The notes under the pieces were generated by a model that was given only the letters and a program-made list of their open reading frames with translations, was not told where the DNA came from and did not search any database. Positions 35,028 through 43,769 of a stretch of DNA of 64,000 nucleotides are shown piece after piece. How positions within the stretch are numbered: the stretch's first letter is position 1; each line of letters opens with the position of its first letter. The position numbers and the translations under genes are program-made. The stretch is from Murinocardiopsis flavida (GTDB lineage: Bacteria; Actinomycetota; Actinomycetes; Streptosporangiales; Streptosporangiaceae): assembly GCF_003014485.1 (NCBI RefSeq), contig NZ_PYGA01000011.1:62001-126000 (forward strand). The letters run 5' to 3'.

Positions 35028-36653
35028 GTGGACGCACCACCCTTCCTGCGCATGAGCGGTGTACACAAGCGCTACGGCGGCGTCACCGCGCTCGCCGGAG
35101 CCGATTTCGCCGCCAATGCCGGGACCGTCCACGCCGTCCTCGGCCCCAACGGCTCCGGGAAGAGCACCCTGCTGAAGGTGCTCACCGGCGTGGTCGCGCC
35201 GGACGCCGGCGACGTGCTGCTCGACGGGCGGCCGCTGCGCCCCAAGAGCCCGCGCGACACGCTCGCCGCCGGTGTGAGCGCCGTCTACCAGGAGCTGTCG
35301 CTCATCGAGGACTTCACCGTCGTGGACAACCTGGTCCTCGGCGTCGAACCCGGCCGGTTCGGGCTGCGCGACGCGCGGGCGGCCCGCGCCCGCGCGCTGC
35401 CGTGGCTGGAGCGGTTCGCGCCGGCGTTCGGCGGCCGGGTCCCCGTTGACGAGCGGGTCGCCGACCTCGACCCAGGGGAACGCCAGGTGGTCGAGATCTG
35501 CAAGGCGCTGGTGCGCGACCCGCGGGTGCTCGTGCTGGACGAGGCCACCGCGTCGCTGCGCCGCCGCCAGGTGGAGGTGCTCTTCGACGTCGTCGGCGAG
35601 CTCCGCGACCAGGGCGTCCTCGTTCTGTTCATCACGCACCGGCTCGCCGAGATCACCGCGCTGTGCGACCGCGCCACCATCATGCGCGGCGGGACCGACG
35701 TCGCGACGGTCACCGTGGGCGAGGTCCCGGAGCGCGAGCTCGTCGAACTGATGTCGGGAACCCCCGCGGGCGCCCCCGGCGCGGCCCCCGCAGCGGAACG
35801 CGCCGCCCCCGAGGAAGGGGCGGCGGCACCCGCCGTCCTGCTGGCGGTCACCGACCTGGCCGGCCCCGGCCTGAACGGGGTGTCCTTCACGATCCGCGCG
35901 GGCGAGGTGCTGGGGCTGGGCGGCTTGCAGGGCCAGGGCCAGTCGGAGCTGCTCGCGAGCCTGTTCGGCGCAGCGCGGCGCACCGGCGGCCGGGTGCTGC
36001 TCGACGGCGCACCGGTACACCCCCGCTCCCCCAAGCAGGCGGTGCGCGCCGGGCTCGCCTACGTGCCCGGCAACCGCGGCGGGCAGGGGCTGGCGCTGGG
36101 CCGCCCCATCCTGGAGAACCTCGCGCTGCCGTCCCTGGGGCGACGCGCCCTGCTCGGTGTCGGGCTGTCGCGCGCGACCGAGCAGGCGGCGGCCCGCGGC
36201 GTCGCCGCCCGCATCGGCACGACCTACGGCTCGCTGGACGACCCGGTGTCGACCCTGTCCGGCGGCAACCAGCAGAAGGTCGTGGTGGGCAAGTGGTTCC
36301 CCACCGAACCCGTCGTGGTGCTCATGGACGACCCCGCCAAGGGCATCGACGTCGGCGCGAAGGCGGAGATGTTCGCGGTGGTCCGCGAACTGGCGGAGTC
36401 CGGGGCGGCGGTCATCGTCGGCTCCAGCGACGACCGGGAGCTCGTGGAGGTGTGCGACAGGGTGCTGGTGCTGTTCGAGGGCCGCGTCGTGGACGAGGTG
36501 CAGGGCGACCGGCTGACCGAGGACACCCTCATCGCGAGCGCCATGCATATCACCCAGGCCGACGTCGCCGCCGCGCGGACCGACGACGCGGCGTCGCACC
36601 TGCCCGACATCGACCACGACCCCGTCGCGGCCGAGCAGGAGCAGGGCACGTGA
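35028..36653 (+). CDS. Sugar ABC transporter ATP-binding protein (RbsA-like, two NBDs)
   Basis: A 541-residue protein with two fused ATPase domains, as in RbsA/MglA. NBD1 has Walker A GPNGSGKST (39-47) and VLVLDEATASL, but its signature is LDPGERQ. NBD2 has the usual degenerate Walker A (GLQGQGQSE), the intact signature LSGGNQQKVVVGKW near 411 and MDDPAKGIDVG. I take GTG 35028, behind GAGGAGAAG, rather than ATG 34992. It energises import with the two permeases that follow. There is a 100-base gap to the first permease. Confidence 0.93.
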   Translation: MDAPPFLRMSGVHKRYGGVTALAGADFAANAGTVHAVLGPNGSGKSTLLKVLTGVVAPDAGDVLLDGRPLRPKSPRDTLAAGVSAVYQELSLIEDFTVVDNLVLGVEPGRFGLRDARAARARALPWLERFAPAFGGRVPVDERVADLDPGERQVVEICKALVRDPRVLVLDEATASLRRRQVEVLFDVVGELRDQGVLVLFITHRLAEITALCDRATIMRGGTDVATVTVGEVPERELVELMSGTPAGAPGAAPAAERAAPEEGAAAPAVLLAVTDLAGPGLNGVSFTIRAGEVLGLGGLQGQGQSELLASLFGAARRTGGRVLLDGAPVHPRSPKQAVRAGLAYVPGNRGGQGLALGRPILENLALPSLGRRALLGVGLSRATEQAAARGVAARIGTTYGSLDDPVSTLSGGNQQKVVVGKWFPTEPVVVLMDDPAKGIDVGAKAEMFAVVRELAESGAAVIVGSSDDRELVEVCDRVLVLFEGRVVDEVQGDRLTEDTLIASAMHITQADVAAARTDDAASHLPDIDHDPVAAEQEQGT

Positions 36654-36753
36654 TCGCGGCCCCGATCCCCCTGGCCGCCCGCACGCCCGCGCTCCCCCGC
36701 GGCCGCCCGTACTCCCACCGCCGCCCCTACTACGACCACCGAGTAGGTACACG

Positions 36754-37782
36754 ATGAGCCCACCCACCGCGGCGCCACCCGCGCCGCAGCCGGACACCCC
36801 GTCCCCGCTCGCGCGGGCGGGGAGCAGAGTTGCGAGTGCCCGCATGCCGACCTACGCCATCACCGGGCTCCTCGTGGTCACGGTCGCGGCGACCGCCATG
36901 CTCCAGTCGGGCTTCTTCACCGCCTACGGCCTCAGCTCCACGTTCGCGACGATCCTGCCCCTCGCCACCATCGCGGTGGCGCAGACCATCATCGTGCTCA
37001 GCGGCGGCATCGACCTGTCCATCGGCACGATCGTCACCCTCTCCTCCGCGGTGACCGTGGTCCTCATGGAGGGCGACAACGCGCGGCTCCCGCTCGCCAT
37101 CGCCGCCGGGGTCGCAGCGGGCGCGGCGTGCGGGCTCGTCAACGGCCTCATCGTGGCCGTGCTGCGCTTGCAGCCGATCGTGGCGACCTTCGCGACCAGC
37201 TTCATGTTCGGCGGCGCGGCGCTGCTCGTGCTGCCCTCGCCCGGCGGCAGCGCCTCACCGGTCCTCACCGAGACCTACCGGATGGTGCTCGCCCTGATCA
37301 TCCCCGTACCGGCGCTGCTGCTGCTGATCCTGTGGCTGGTGTGGCGGATCCTGCGCGCGCACCGGGTGGGCCAGTACCTGTACGCGGTCGGCGGCAGCGC
37401 AGCGGCGTCCTACACATCGGCGGTCCCGGTGACCCGGGTGCGGGTCCTCGCCTACACCCTCGGCGGGACGGTCGCGGCCCTGGCCGGGGTGGCGCTGCTC
37501 GCCGACTCCGGGTCGGGCGACCCGTTCATCGGCAACGAGCTGACACTCGGCTCGATCGCGGCACTGGTCATCGGCGGCACCCGGCTGCGGGGCGGGGCCG
37601 GCGGCGCCGGCGGGGCGATCCTCGGCGCCATCGTGCTCTCCCTCATCCAGGGCCTGGTGTTCTTCGCCGGGATTCCGACGGACGCCAGGGAGCTGGTGTA
37701 CGGCGGCATCATGATCGCCGCCATCGCGCTGGCGGGCCTGCTCACGGCGGGCGGCCCGCGGCAACCAGGGAGGACGGCATGA
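36754..37782 (+). CDS. Sugar ABC transporter permease 1
   Basis: A 342-residue BPD_transp_2 permease with about ten membrane segments. The family motif GGIDLSIGTIV (near residue 87) is intact, and VGQYLYAVGGSAAASYTSAV, then SIAALVIGGTRLRGGAGGA are typical. Its stop overlaps the start of permease 2 (ATGA). Two different permeases form the heteromeric channel of the importer. Confidence 0.92.
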   Translation: MSPPTAAPPAPQPDTPSPLARAGSRVASARMPTYAITGLLVVTVAATAMLQSGFFTAYGLSSTFATILPLATIAVAQTIIVLSGGIDLSIGTIVTLSSAVTVVLMEGDNARLPLAIAAGVAAGAACGLVNGLIVAVLRLQPIVATFATSFMFGGAALLVLPSPGGSASPVLTETYRMVLALIIPVPALLLLILWLVWRILRAHRVGQYLYAVGGSAAASYTSAVPVTRVRVLAYTLGGTVAALAGVALLADSGSGDPFIGNELTLGSIAALVIGGTRLRGGAGGAGGAILGAIVLSLIQGLVFFAGIPTDARELVYGGIMIAAIALAGLLTAGGPRQPGRTA

Positions 37783-38804
37783 GCGCACCTGTCACCGGCG
37801 GACCCACTCCGGTCGCCGAGCGGCCCGACCGCGGTACCCGGGCGCGCGCCCTGCTGCGCGACCCCGTCCTCGTGTCCGGCGCGCTGGCGGTCCTGCTGTG
37901 GGCGACGGCGGCGCTGATCTCGCCGTCGTTCGCCTCGTGGGGCCAGGTCGTCACGCTGCTGACGCTCGCGTCGTTCCTCGGTGTGATCGCCATCGGCCAG
38001 ACGCTGGTGATCATCGCGGGCGGCGAGGGCATCGACCTGTCCGTGGGGGCGACGGCGACGCTGGCCGCGATCGTCGCGTCCCGGTACATGGACGGCGCCA
38101 ACGACAACCTGCCGCTGTCCGTCCTGCTGGCGCTGGCCGCCGCGGCGGTGGTCGGCGTGATCAACGCGTGCGGCGTCCTGTTCTTCCGGGTGCCGCCCCT
38201 GGTCATGACCCTCGGCATGATCGCAGTGGTCTACGGCTTCATCCGGCTCTACACCGGCGGGCAGCCGGCCGGGTCCGCGGCGCCGCTGCTGCGCACGCTC
38301 ATCAACGGCGACACCGTGTTCGGCATCCCCGGCGTGCTCTGGCTCTGGCTGGCGCTCTCGGTCCTCGTCATCTGGATCCTGCGGCGGACCTCCTTCGGCT
38401 GGCGGCTGTACGCCGTCGGCGGCAACGCCACCACCGCCTACCTGTCCGGTGTGAACCCCGTGGCGGTGAAGTTCAGCGCGTACGTCCTGTCGTCGCTGTT
38501 CGCCGGGATCGGCGGGCTGCTGCTGCTCGGCTACAGCGAGAACGTCTTCCTGCGGCTCGCCGACCCCTACATGCTGCCCAGCGTGGCCGCCACCGTCATC
38601 GGCGGCACCGCGCTCATCGGCGGGGTCGGCGGGTACCTCGGCACGATCATCGGCGCGATCCTGCTCACCGTCCTCGACTCGTTCCTGCGGATCGTGCAGA
38701 TCGGCGGGGGCGAATGGGGCGACGCCCCCCGCCAGATCATCTACGGCGCGGTCCTGGTGGTCGTGCTGTCCGCGTACGGAAGGCAGAAACGGCTGCGGCA
38801 GTGA
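37779..38804 (+). CDS. Sugar ABC transporter permease 2
   Basis: A 341-residue paralogue of permease 1. GGEGIDLSVGATATLAA, WRLYAVGGNATTAYLSGVN and SVAATVIGGTALIGGVGGYLG are diagnostic. Start ATG 37779 overlaps the previous stop by four bases and has AGGGAGGAC upstream. It is followed by an oxidoreductase gene after 71 bases. Confidence 0.92.
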   Translation: MSAPVTGGPTPVAERPDRGTRARALLRDPVLVSGALAVLLWATAALISPSFASWGQVVTLLTLASFLGVIAIGQTLVIIAGGEGIDLSVGATATLAAIVASRYMDGANDNLPLSVLLALAAAAVVGVINACGVLFFRVPPLVMTLGMIAVVYGFIRLYTGGQPAGSAAPLLRTLINGDTVFGIPGVLWLWLALSVLVIWILRRTSFGWRLYAVGGNATTAYLSGVNPVAVKFSAYVLSSLFAGIGGLLLLGYSENVFLRLADPYMLPSVAATVIGGTALIGGVGGYLGTIIGAILLTVLDSFLRIVQIGGGEWGDAPRQIIYGAVLVVVLSAYGRQKRLRQ

Positions 38805-38875
38805 CCGACCGCAGCGCGCACCCGCGATCGAGGCCGGTCCCCACCGGCTCCCCCGAAGATATTGGAGACTCAGAC

Positions 38876-40138
38876 GTGACAGCACAGGTGAGCGGCGGGC
38901 TCGGTGTCGGCATCGTCGGCAGCGGCTTCATCGCCGACTTCCACACCCGCTCCTTCCGCGGTGTGCGCGACGCCGACATCGTCGCCGTCAGCGGGCGCAC
39001 CCCCTCCTCGGTCCAGCGCGTCTGCGACCTCGCCAGGGATCTCCGGGTCGGCGATCCCACCGGCTACTCCGACGTCCGCGACCTCGTCCGGGACCCCGCC
39101 GTGGACGCCGTGTGGATCACCACGCCCAACCACGTCCGGGTCGAGACCGTGCGCGCCATCGTCGAGGAGGTGCGCTCCGGCAACGCCACGCTGCGCGGCA
39201 TCGCCATCGAGAAGCCGCTGGGGCGCACCGCTGCCGAGGCCCAGGAGGTGCTGAAGCTCGTGGAGGGCGCCGGGCTGCTGCACGGCTACCTGGAGAACCA
39301 GGTGTTCGCGCCGGGGGTGACCCGGGCGCACGAGCTGGTGTGGAGCCGCGGCGCGGCGGCGTCGGGGACGCCCTACCTGGCGCGCTGCGCCGAGGAGCAC
39401 AGCGGCCCGCACAGCGCCTGGTTCTGGCAGGGCGTCAAGCAGGGCGGCGGCGTCCTCAACGACATGATGTGCCACAGCGTCGAGGCGGCCCGGTTCCTGC
39501 TCACCCCGCCCGGCACACCGGCGTCGGAGTGGCTGACCCCCGTGAGCGTCGACGCCACGATCGCGTCGCTGAAATGGTCGCGGCCCTCCTACGCCGACGA
39601 ACTCGTGCGCCGCTACGGCGCCGAGGTGGACTACCGGCGCGCGCCGTCGGAGGACTACGCGCGCGCGACGATGATCTTCCGCAACGGCGACGGCGACGAG
39701 GTGGTCGCCGAGGGCACCACGTCGTGGAGCTACGTCGGCGCGGGCCTGCGGCTCAGCTTCGAGCTGCTCGGCCCGGAGTACGCCATGTCGGTCAACAGCC
39801 TGGACACCGAGGCGAAGGTGTTCCTCAGCAGGGAGATCGCCGGCAAGCCCGGCGAGGACCTGGTGGAGAAGCAGAACGCCGAGGGCGGGCTCATGCCGGT
39901 GCTGCCCGACGAGGCGGGCGCCTACGGCTACACCGAGGAGAACCGGCACATGGTCCAGCGGTTCCTCGACGGCACGGCCCCCGCCGAGAGCCTGCACGAC
40001 GGGCTGGCGGTGACCCGGCTGCTGATGGCCGCCTACCTGTCCGCCCAGGAGGGCCGCAGGGTCGACCTGAGCGACACCTCGGCGCTCGACGCGTTCGTCC
40101 CCGACGTTGCGCTCGGCACCTGGAACCCGCGCGCCTGA
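38876..40138 (+). CDS. Gfo/Idh/MocA family oxidoreductase
   Basis: A 420-residue NAD(P)-dependent dehydrogenase. The N-terminal Rossmann motif is GVGIVGSGFIADFH; AVWITTPNHVRVE and the catalytic EKPLGRTAAEAQ follow, with the C-terminal domain containing GGGVLNDMMCHSVEAARFLL. The last has the histidine used for catalysis in inositol and sugar dehydrogenases. GTG 38876 has GGAG eight bases upstream. Position in the importer operon suggests it oxidises the imported sugar or polyol (for example an inositol); this is inference. A hairpin follows the gene. Confidence 0.9.
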   Translation: MTAQVSGGLGVGIVGSGFIADFHTRSFRGVRDADIVAVSGRTPSSVQRVCDLARDLRVGDPTGYSDVRDLVRDPAVDAVWITTPNHVRVETVRAIVEEVRSGNATLRGIAIEKPLGRTAAEAQEVLKLVEGAGLLHGYLENQVFAPGVTRAHELVWSRGAAASGTPYLARCAEEHSGPHSAWFWQGVKQGGGVLNDMMCHSVEAARFLLTPPGTPASEWLTPVSVDATIASLKWSRPSYADELVRRYGAEVDYRRAPSEDYARATMIFRNGDGDEVVAEGTTSWSYVGAGLRLSFELLGPEYAMSVNSLDTEAKVFLSREIAGKPGEDLVEKQNAEGGLMPVLPDEAGAYGYTEENRHMVQRFLDGTAPAESLHDGLAVTRLLMAAYLSAQEGRRVDLSDTSALDAFVPDVALGTWNPRA

Positions 40139-40147
40139 CCGTCCCGG

Positions 40148-40174
40148 CGGCCCCTCGCGTGCGGCGAGGGGCCG
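40148..40174 (+). terminator. Terminator of the importer operon
   Basis: CGGCCCCTCGC and GCGAGGGGCCG form a perfect 11-bp stem with a five-base loop, starting ten bases after the oxidoreductase stop. Confidence 0.8.
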
Positions 40175-40406
40175 TCGGCGGGCAGGGTGCGGGGGCTGGG
40201 ACGGATCACCGCGCAGAACCTCCGCACGCGGCCTCCGGCGGCCGGACCCGGCGACCCGATCCGGCGGTGGATCCCAGCGGTCGGATCCGGTCGGATCCGG
40301 CGGCCGAATCCGGCGTGCCGAGCGGTGAATCCCCTGCTCACACGGTGGATTGCGCACGTTCGAGGATGGTGCCCCCGCGGCGTCGGCACCAATTCTTCAC
40401 AGGGGC

Positions 40407-40434
40407 TTGCGCCGCTCCGGGCCGCGCGTAAGCT
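40407..40434 (+). promoter_or_regulatory. Promoter of the VOC gene
   Basis: TTGCGC and TAAGCT are separated by 16 bases. They lie about 70 bases upstream of the VOC start. Confidence 0.45.
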
Positions 40435-40502
40435 GTGCCATCGTGCTCACGCTCTTCCCGACCCGACGCCGTCGGTCCACGCACCACCGGAGAGAGGCAG
40501 CC

Positions 40503-40913
40503 GTGCCCGGATTGACCGGCCTCGCGCACATCACCCTTTCGGTGCGCGACCGCGACACCAGTGTCGACTTCTACCGCACGGTACTCGGCTTCCGCGAGGT
40601 CTCCCATCGCGACGACTCCCGGTGGCGGCGCACCACCTGCGTCCACCCCTGCGGTGTCGTCCTGTGCTTCACCCAGCACACCGACCACTTCAACGCGCTG
40701 TTCGACCACCGCCACGCCGGTGTCGACCATGTGGCCTTCGAGGTGGGCGGCCTGGGCGAGTTGGAGACGTGGGAGGAGCGCCTCACCGACCTCGACATCG
40801 ACCACTCGCCCATCGTGCACGCCGACAGCGGGTCGGTGCTCAGCTTCTTCGACCCCGACGGCTTCCAGCTCGAGCTGTTCAGCGCCCCGGAGCCCGACAC
40901 CGGCGAGGACTGA
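40503..40913 (+). CDS. VOC family (glyoxalase/bleomycin resistance-like) protein
   Basis: A 136-residue VOC protein with two beta-alpha-beta-beta-beta modules: LAHITLSVRDRDTSVDFYRT, then GVDHVAFEVGGLGELE and SVLSFFDPDGFQLELF. The likely metal ligands are H in LAHITL, H in GVDHVAF and E in QLELF. GTG 40503 follows GAGAGAGGC. The family includes glyoxalases, dioxygenases and antibiotic-binding proteins; no specific substrate can be assigned. It precedes the DeoR gene on the other strand (convergent). Confidence 0.85.
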   Translation: MPGLTGLAHITLSVRDRDTSVDFYRTVLGFREVSHRDDSRWRRTTCVHPCGVVLCFTQHTDHFNALFDHRHAGVDHVAFEVGGLGELETWEERLTDLDIDHSPIVHADSGSVLSFFDPDGFQLELFSAPEPDTGED

Positions 40914-41021
40914 CTGGAGCCGACCGCGGGCCGACCGCGGGCCGACCGCGGGACTGCCCCCGGAACCGAGCCCGGAACCGGTCGCGGGACCGGCCGCCGA
41001 CCGCGGGGCACCGCGCGGCGG

Positions 41022-41795
41022 TCAGCGTTCGGTGGCGACCAGTTCCAGCCGGACGTCCTGTTCGCGGATCTCCTCGACCGCGGCCTTGTTCAGCCGGTCG
41101 TCGCTGATGATGAGGTCGAACTGCTGCAAGCGCGCCACCCGGAACGTGCCGAACTTGCCGTACTTGGTGCTGTCGACCGTGAGGACCGTCTTCGACGCGA
41201 TGCGCATGAGCTGCTGCTTCGCGACCACCTTCGGCTCCGACGGCGTGGTTGCGCCGCGGTTGATGTCCCAGGAGCTGCCCGCCATGAACGCGATGTCGAC
41301 GTTCACCTTGCTGAGGAAGTCCGCGGTGAACTGGCCGACGGAGGAGTGGTCGGCGTGCGAGATGACCCCGCCGGTGTGGATGAGCTCGATGTTGGGGTAC
41401 TCCATGAGGTGCCCCACGACGTTGAAGTCGTTGGTCACCACGGTGAGCCCCACCTTGTCGGTGAGCAGCGGCACCATCTGGAGGGTGGACGTCCCGGCGT
41501 CGAGGAAGATCGTGAAGTTCTCCCGCACCAGCCGGGCCGCCGCCTTGGCGATGGCGCGCTTCGCCGGTACTTCGAGTTGCGCCTTGGCGAGGTAGGACGG
41601 TTCGCTCTTGAGGCGGGCGGCGAGCCGCACCCCGCCCGTCACGCTCAGGACCTTGCCCTCGTTCTCCAGCGCCTGGATGTCGCGCCGCACCGTCATGTGC
41701 GACACGGACAGCATCGACGTCAGTTCGTTGATGCTGAGGACGTGGCGCTCCTGAAGCAGCTTGAGGATGTGTTCGCGACGCTGGTCCGGGATCAT
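41022..41795 (-). CDS. DeoR family transcriptional regulator
   Basis: A 257-residue DeoR repressor. The N-terminal helix-turn-helix (3-57) reads DQRREHILKLLQERHVLSIN, SHMTVRRDIQALENEGKV; the C-terminal sugar-phosphate-sensing domain has IFLDAGTSTLQMVPLL, VVTNDFNVVGHL and DSTKYGKFG. Start ATG 41795 follows GAAGG. It is divergent from the GDPD-like gene and a 7+4+7 palindrome lies between them (42048-42065). It may also influence the sugar importer upstream, but no matching site was seen there. Confidence 0.92.
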   Translation of the reverse strand: MIPDQRREHILKLLQERHVLSINELTSMLSVSHMTVRRDIQALENEGKVLSVTGGVRLAARLKSEPSYLAKAQLEVPAKRAIAKAAARLVRENFTIFLDAGTSTLQMVPLLTDKVGLTVVTNDFNVVGHLMEYPNIELIHTGGVISHADHSSVGQFTADFLSKVNVDIAFMAGSSWDINRGATTPSEPKVVAKQQLMRIASKTVLTVDSTKYGKFGTFRVARLQQFDLIISDDRLNKAAVEEIREQDVRLELVATER

Positions 41796-42047
41796 CTCTT
41801 GGCCTTCGTGGTCGTCTGCTCGGTGGCGGTGCGCGGCGGTGATGCCGGCGGTGGTGCGGCGGCGCCGCGGTACCGGGAGCAGGACGCCCCCCTCCAGTTT
41901 CCCAGTTCGCGGCGCGCACCGCGTTCGGGCCCTGCTGTGACACCCCTCGCACGGGCCGCCCCCGCACCCAAGGGCGGCGATACACAGCGTCGACACGCGG
42001 TATCATTGCGCGATTTTCCCGGTCCGGCATACGCCGGTGCGAGGTGT

Positions 42048-42065
42048 TTGGCACTCTTGTGCCAA
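42048..42065. promoter_or_regulatory. Candidate DeoR operator
   Basis: TTGGCAC-TCTT-GTGCCAA is a perfect 7-bp inverted repeat 84 bases upstream of the GDPD-like start. A lone TTGGCAC half also occurs at 43099 before the TetR-like gene. Confidence 0.55.
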
Positions 42066-42119
42066 CTCCCCCGCGCTGCGGGGTCGACCTTGACCTCGGA
42101 GTCCACACCAACCGGAGAC

Positions 42120-42137
42120 ATGACGACCCAGGTGTAA
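42120..42137 (+). other. Five-codon upstream ORF (M-T-T-Q-V)
   Basis: ATGACGACCCAGGTGTAA lies just upstream of the GDPD-like gene and has its own CCGGAG ribosome site. Its stop is followed by the GGAG of the main gene, so the two starts could be coupled. Confidence 0.3.
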
Positions 42138-42148
42138 CGGAGCCCTCG

Positions 42149-42877
42149 ATGACACTGGCGATCGCGCACCGCGGAGACCCCGTCCAGTTCCGGGAGAACA
42201 CCCTGCCCGCCCTCCGCTCCGCGGCAGCGGCGGGCGCCGACCTCATCCAGGTCAACGCGAACCTGACCTCCGACGGCCACGTGGTCCTGCTGCACACCGA
42301 CGCCTTCGAGCGGCACTGGAACCTCACCCGGCCGCTGTCGGGCACCACCCTGGCCGAGCTCGCCGCGCGGGGCGGCGGGGCCGACCTGCGGGCGCCCACG
42401 CTCATGGAGGCGCTCGCCGAGTTCGGCCGCACCGGCACCGCGGGGCTGCTGATCGACGTCTGCTCGGCGCCCGCGGCGCTGGCAGCCGACGAGCTCGTCG
42501 CCGAGCACAAGACCGCCGACCACGTCCTGTACACCGGTTCGATCGACGCGATGCGCGCCCTGCGCGCGCGGCGCCCCGACGCCCCGCTCTGCCTCGAATG
42601 GGACCAGCCGGGGTACCCGCCGGCGGAGCTGTGGCAGGAGCTGCGGCCCCGCTTCTACACCACACGCTGGGACCTCCTCACCAGGGAACTGGTGGCCGAG
42701 GTCCACCGGCACGGTTTCGGCGTCTGCGCCCGGGGTGTGAACGACCTTCCGGAAATGGTGCGACTCGCCGGGACGGGTGTCGACGCCATTAGCACCGATT
42801 ACCCTGCTGACCTGGTGAAACTCGTCAAGGATCCGGCCAGGGGCCGGCAGGAGCCCTACGGTCAGTCGATTCGGTGA
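42149..42877 (+). CDS. Glycerophosphodiester phosphodiesterase-like protein with altered active site
   Basis: A 242-residue TIM-barrel GDPD homologue. IAHRGDPVQFRENTLPAL keeps the H-R-G and E-N-T elements, and the end ISTDYPADLVKLV is typical. However, the E-x-D metal ligands that normally follow GAD read QVN (GADLIQVNANLTSDG), HD reads HT (LLHTDAF), and the iEiK motif reads LIDVCS. These are mostly conservative swaps that remove charge, so catalysis in the usual way is doubtful. GGAG precedes ATG 42149. It might bind a glycerophosphodiester or sugar phosphate as a sensor or carry a different activity; this is speculation. Confidence 0.82.
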   Translation: MTLAIAHRGDPVQFRENTLPALRSAAAAGADLIQVNANLTSDGHVVLLHTDAFERHWNLTRPLSGTTLAELAARGGGADLRAPTLMEALAEFGRTGTAGLLIDVCSAPAALAADELVAEHKTADHVLYTGSIDAMRALRARRPDAPLCLEWDQPGYPPAELWQELRPRFYTTRWDLLTRELVAEVHRHGFGVCARGVNDLPEMVRLAGTGVDAISTDYPADLVKLVKDPARGRQEPYGQSIR

Positions 42878-43114
42878 TTATCCTTTCGCTGCGTACCGGT
42901 CCCGGCGGGACCATTCGCGTTCGCCCGTAACACGGCTATCACGGCGCCGCCGTTCGGCGCCTCCCCCGGATTCTCCGGATTTCAGCCGCGGACCTGAACG
43001 TTCTCCGCGAATCCGGGGATGCGCGACGCTATCCTCGAAAAAGATTCGTAACGGGATCCTCCAACAGCCACCCCTCAATCGTGCCTTCCCCTCATTACTT
43101 GGCACAGGCTAGAG

Positions 43115-43756
43115 ATGATCATGACGGCAGACCTCTCACCGCTCGACTTCCCTTTCGACTCCGACCTCACCGAGCGCGCGCTCGACATCGCCGTGCAGCA
43201 GTTCGCCGACCACGGGCCGAACAGCACCGACATGGCGCGTGTCGCCGCGGCCGTCGAGCGGGGCACCGGCGCGCGCCCGGTGGATTTCCGGCGCGCCTAT
43301 CCCACACGATTGGATCTTGTATACGCCATCACATTGCGCACCACGCGCCGCTTCGTCCTACGCCAGATCGACGGCTTCGATGCCGATTCGCCGCCCATCG
43401 ACCGCATTTCGCGGCTCATTCGCGCACATATCGAATTCCGCTGGGAGCACCGCGTCGAAGAGGAGCTGCGGCGTGCCGCAGCCCCCGCACTGAGATCGAT
43501 CAGCTCGGCCCGGTACCGGGAGCTGTCGGGCCTCATGCGCGACTACCGCGACCATGTGCGGCGCCTCATCGAAGCCGCCCAGTCGACCGGGGCGGTCACG
43601 GCGAACGACGCCGCCGGCGCCGCCGCCAACCTCATCGCCACGCTCGACGGCATCCTGAACTGGTACGAGCCCAGCGGCGGGCTGTCGCTGTCGGAACTCG
43701 GCGACGTCTACGTCGACCTCATCATCCACCATCACCTCGGCGCGCCCCGCGAGTGA
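43115..43756 (+). CDS. TetR-like regulator with divergent HTH
   Basis: A 213-residue all-helical protein. The N-terminal part resembles a TetR DNA-binding domain (LTERALDIAVQQFADHGPNS, DMARVAAAVERGTGARPV, FRRAYPTRLDLVYAIT), but the usual GVSxGTLYxHF is replaced by ERGTGARPVDFRRAY, so DNA recognition may be atypical. The C-terminal domain includes RISRLIRAHIEFRWEHRVEE and LMRDYRDHVRRLIEAAQ. Two ATG codons (43115, 43121) are possible; a TAGAGAT -10-like element overlaps the start, hinting at a leaderless or short-leader transcript. No direct target gene is obvious. Confidence 0.75.
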   Translation: MIMTADLSPLDFPFDSDLTERALDIAVQQFADHGPNSTDMARVAAAVERGTGARPVDFRRAYPTRLDLVYAITLRTTRRFVLRQIDGFDADSPPIDRISRLIRAHIEFRWEHRVEEELRRAAAPALRSISSARYRELSGLMRDYRDHVRRLIEAAQSTGAVTANDAAGAAANLIATLDGILNWYEPSGGLSLSELGDVYVDLIIHHHLGAPRE

Positions 43757-43769
43757 GCGGCGCCGGTGA

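Larger units (their letters stand above)
40139..40502. other. Intergenic region after importer operon
   Basis: 364 bases with a terminator (40148-40174), a cluster of GGATCC-containing short repeats at 40255-40320 and a promoter (40407-40434). No coding frame is supported. Confidence 0.55.
41796..42148. promoter_or_regulatory. Divergent control region of DeoR and GDPD-like genes
   Basis: 353 bases of mixed GC. It holds the palindrome at 42048-42065, tandem TTGACC-like elements near 42087 and a five-codon leader ORF (42120-42137). No larger gene is supported. Confidence 0.5.

Noticed and set aside
43115-43756. Calling the TetR-like protein a pseudogene because of its weak HTH.
   Set aside because: The frame is intact, codon use is normal, and the overall helix pattern is kept; divergence alone does not show decay.
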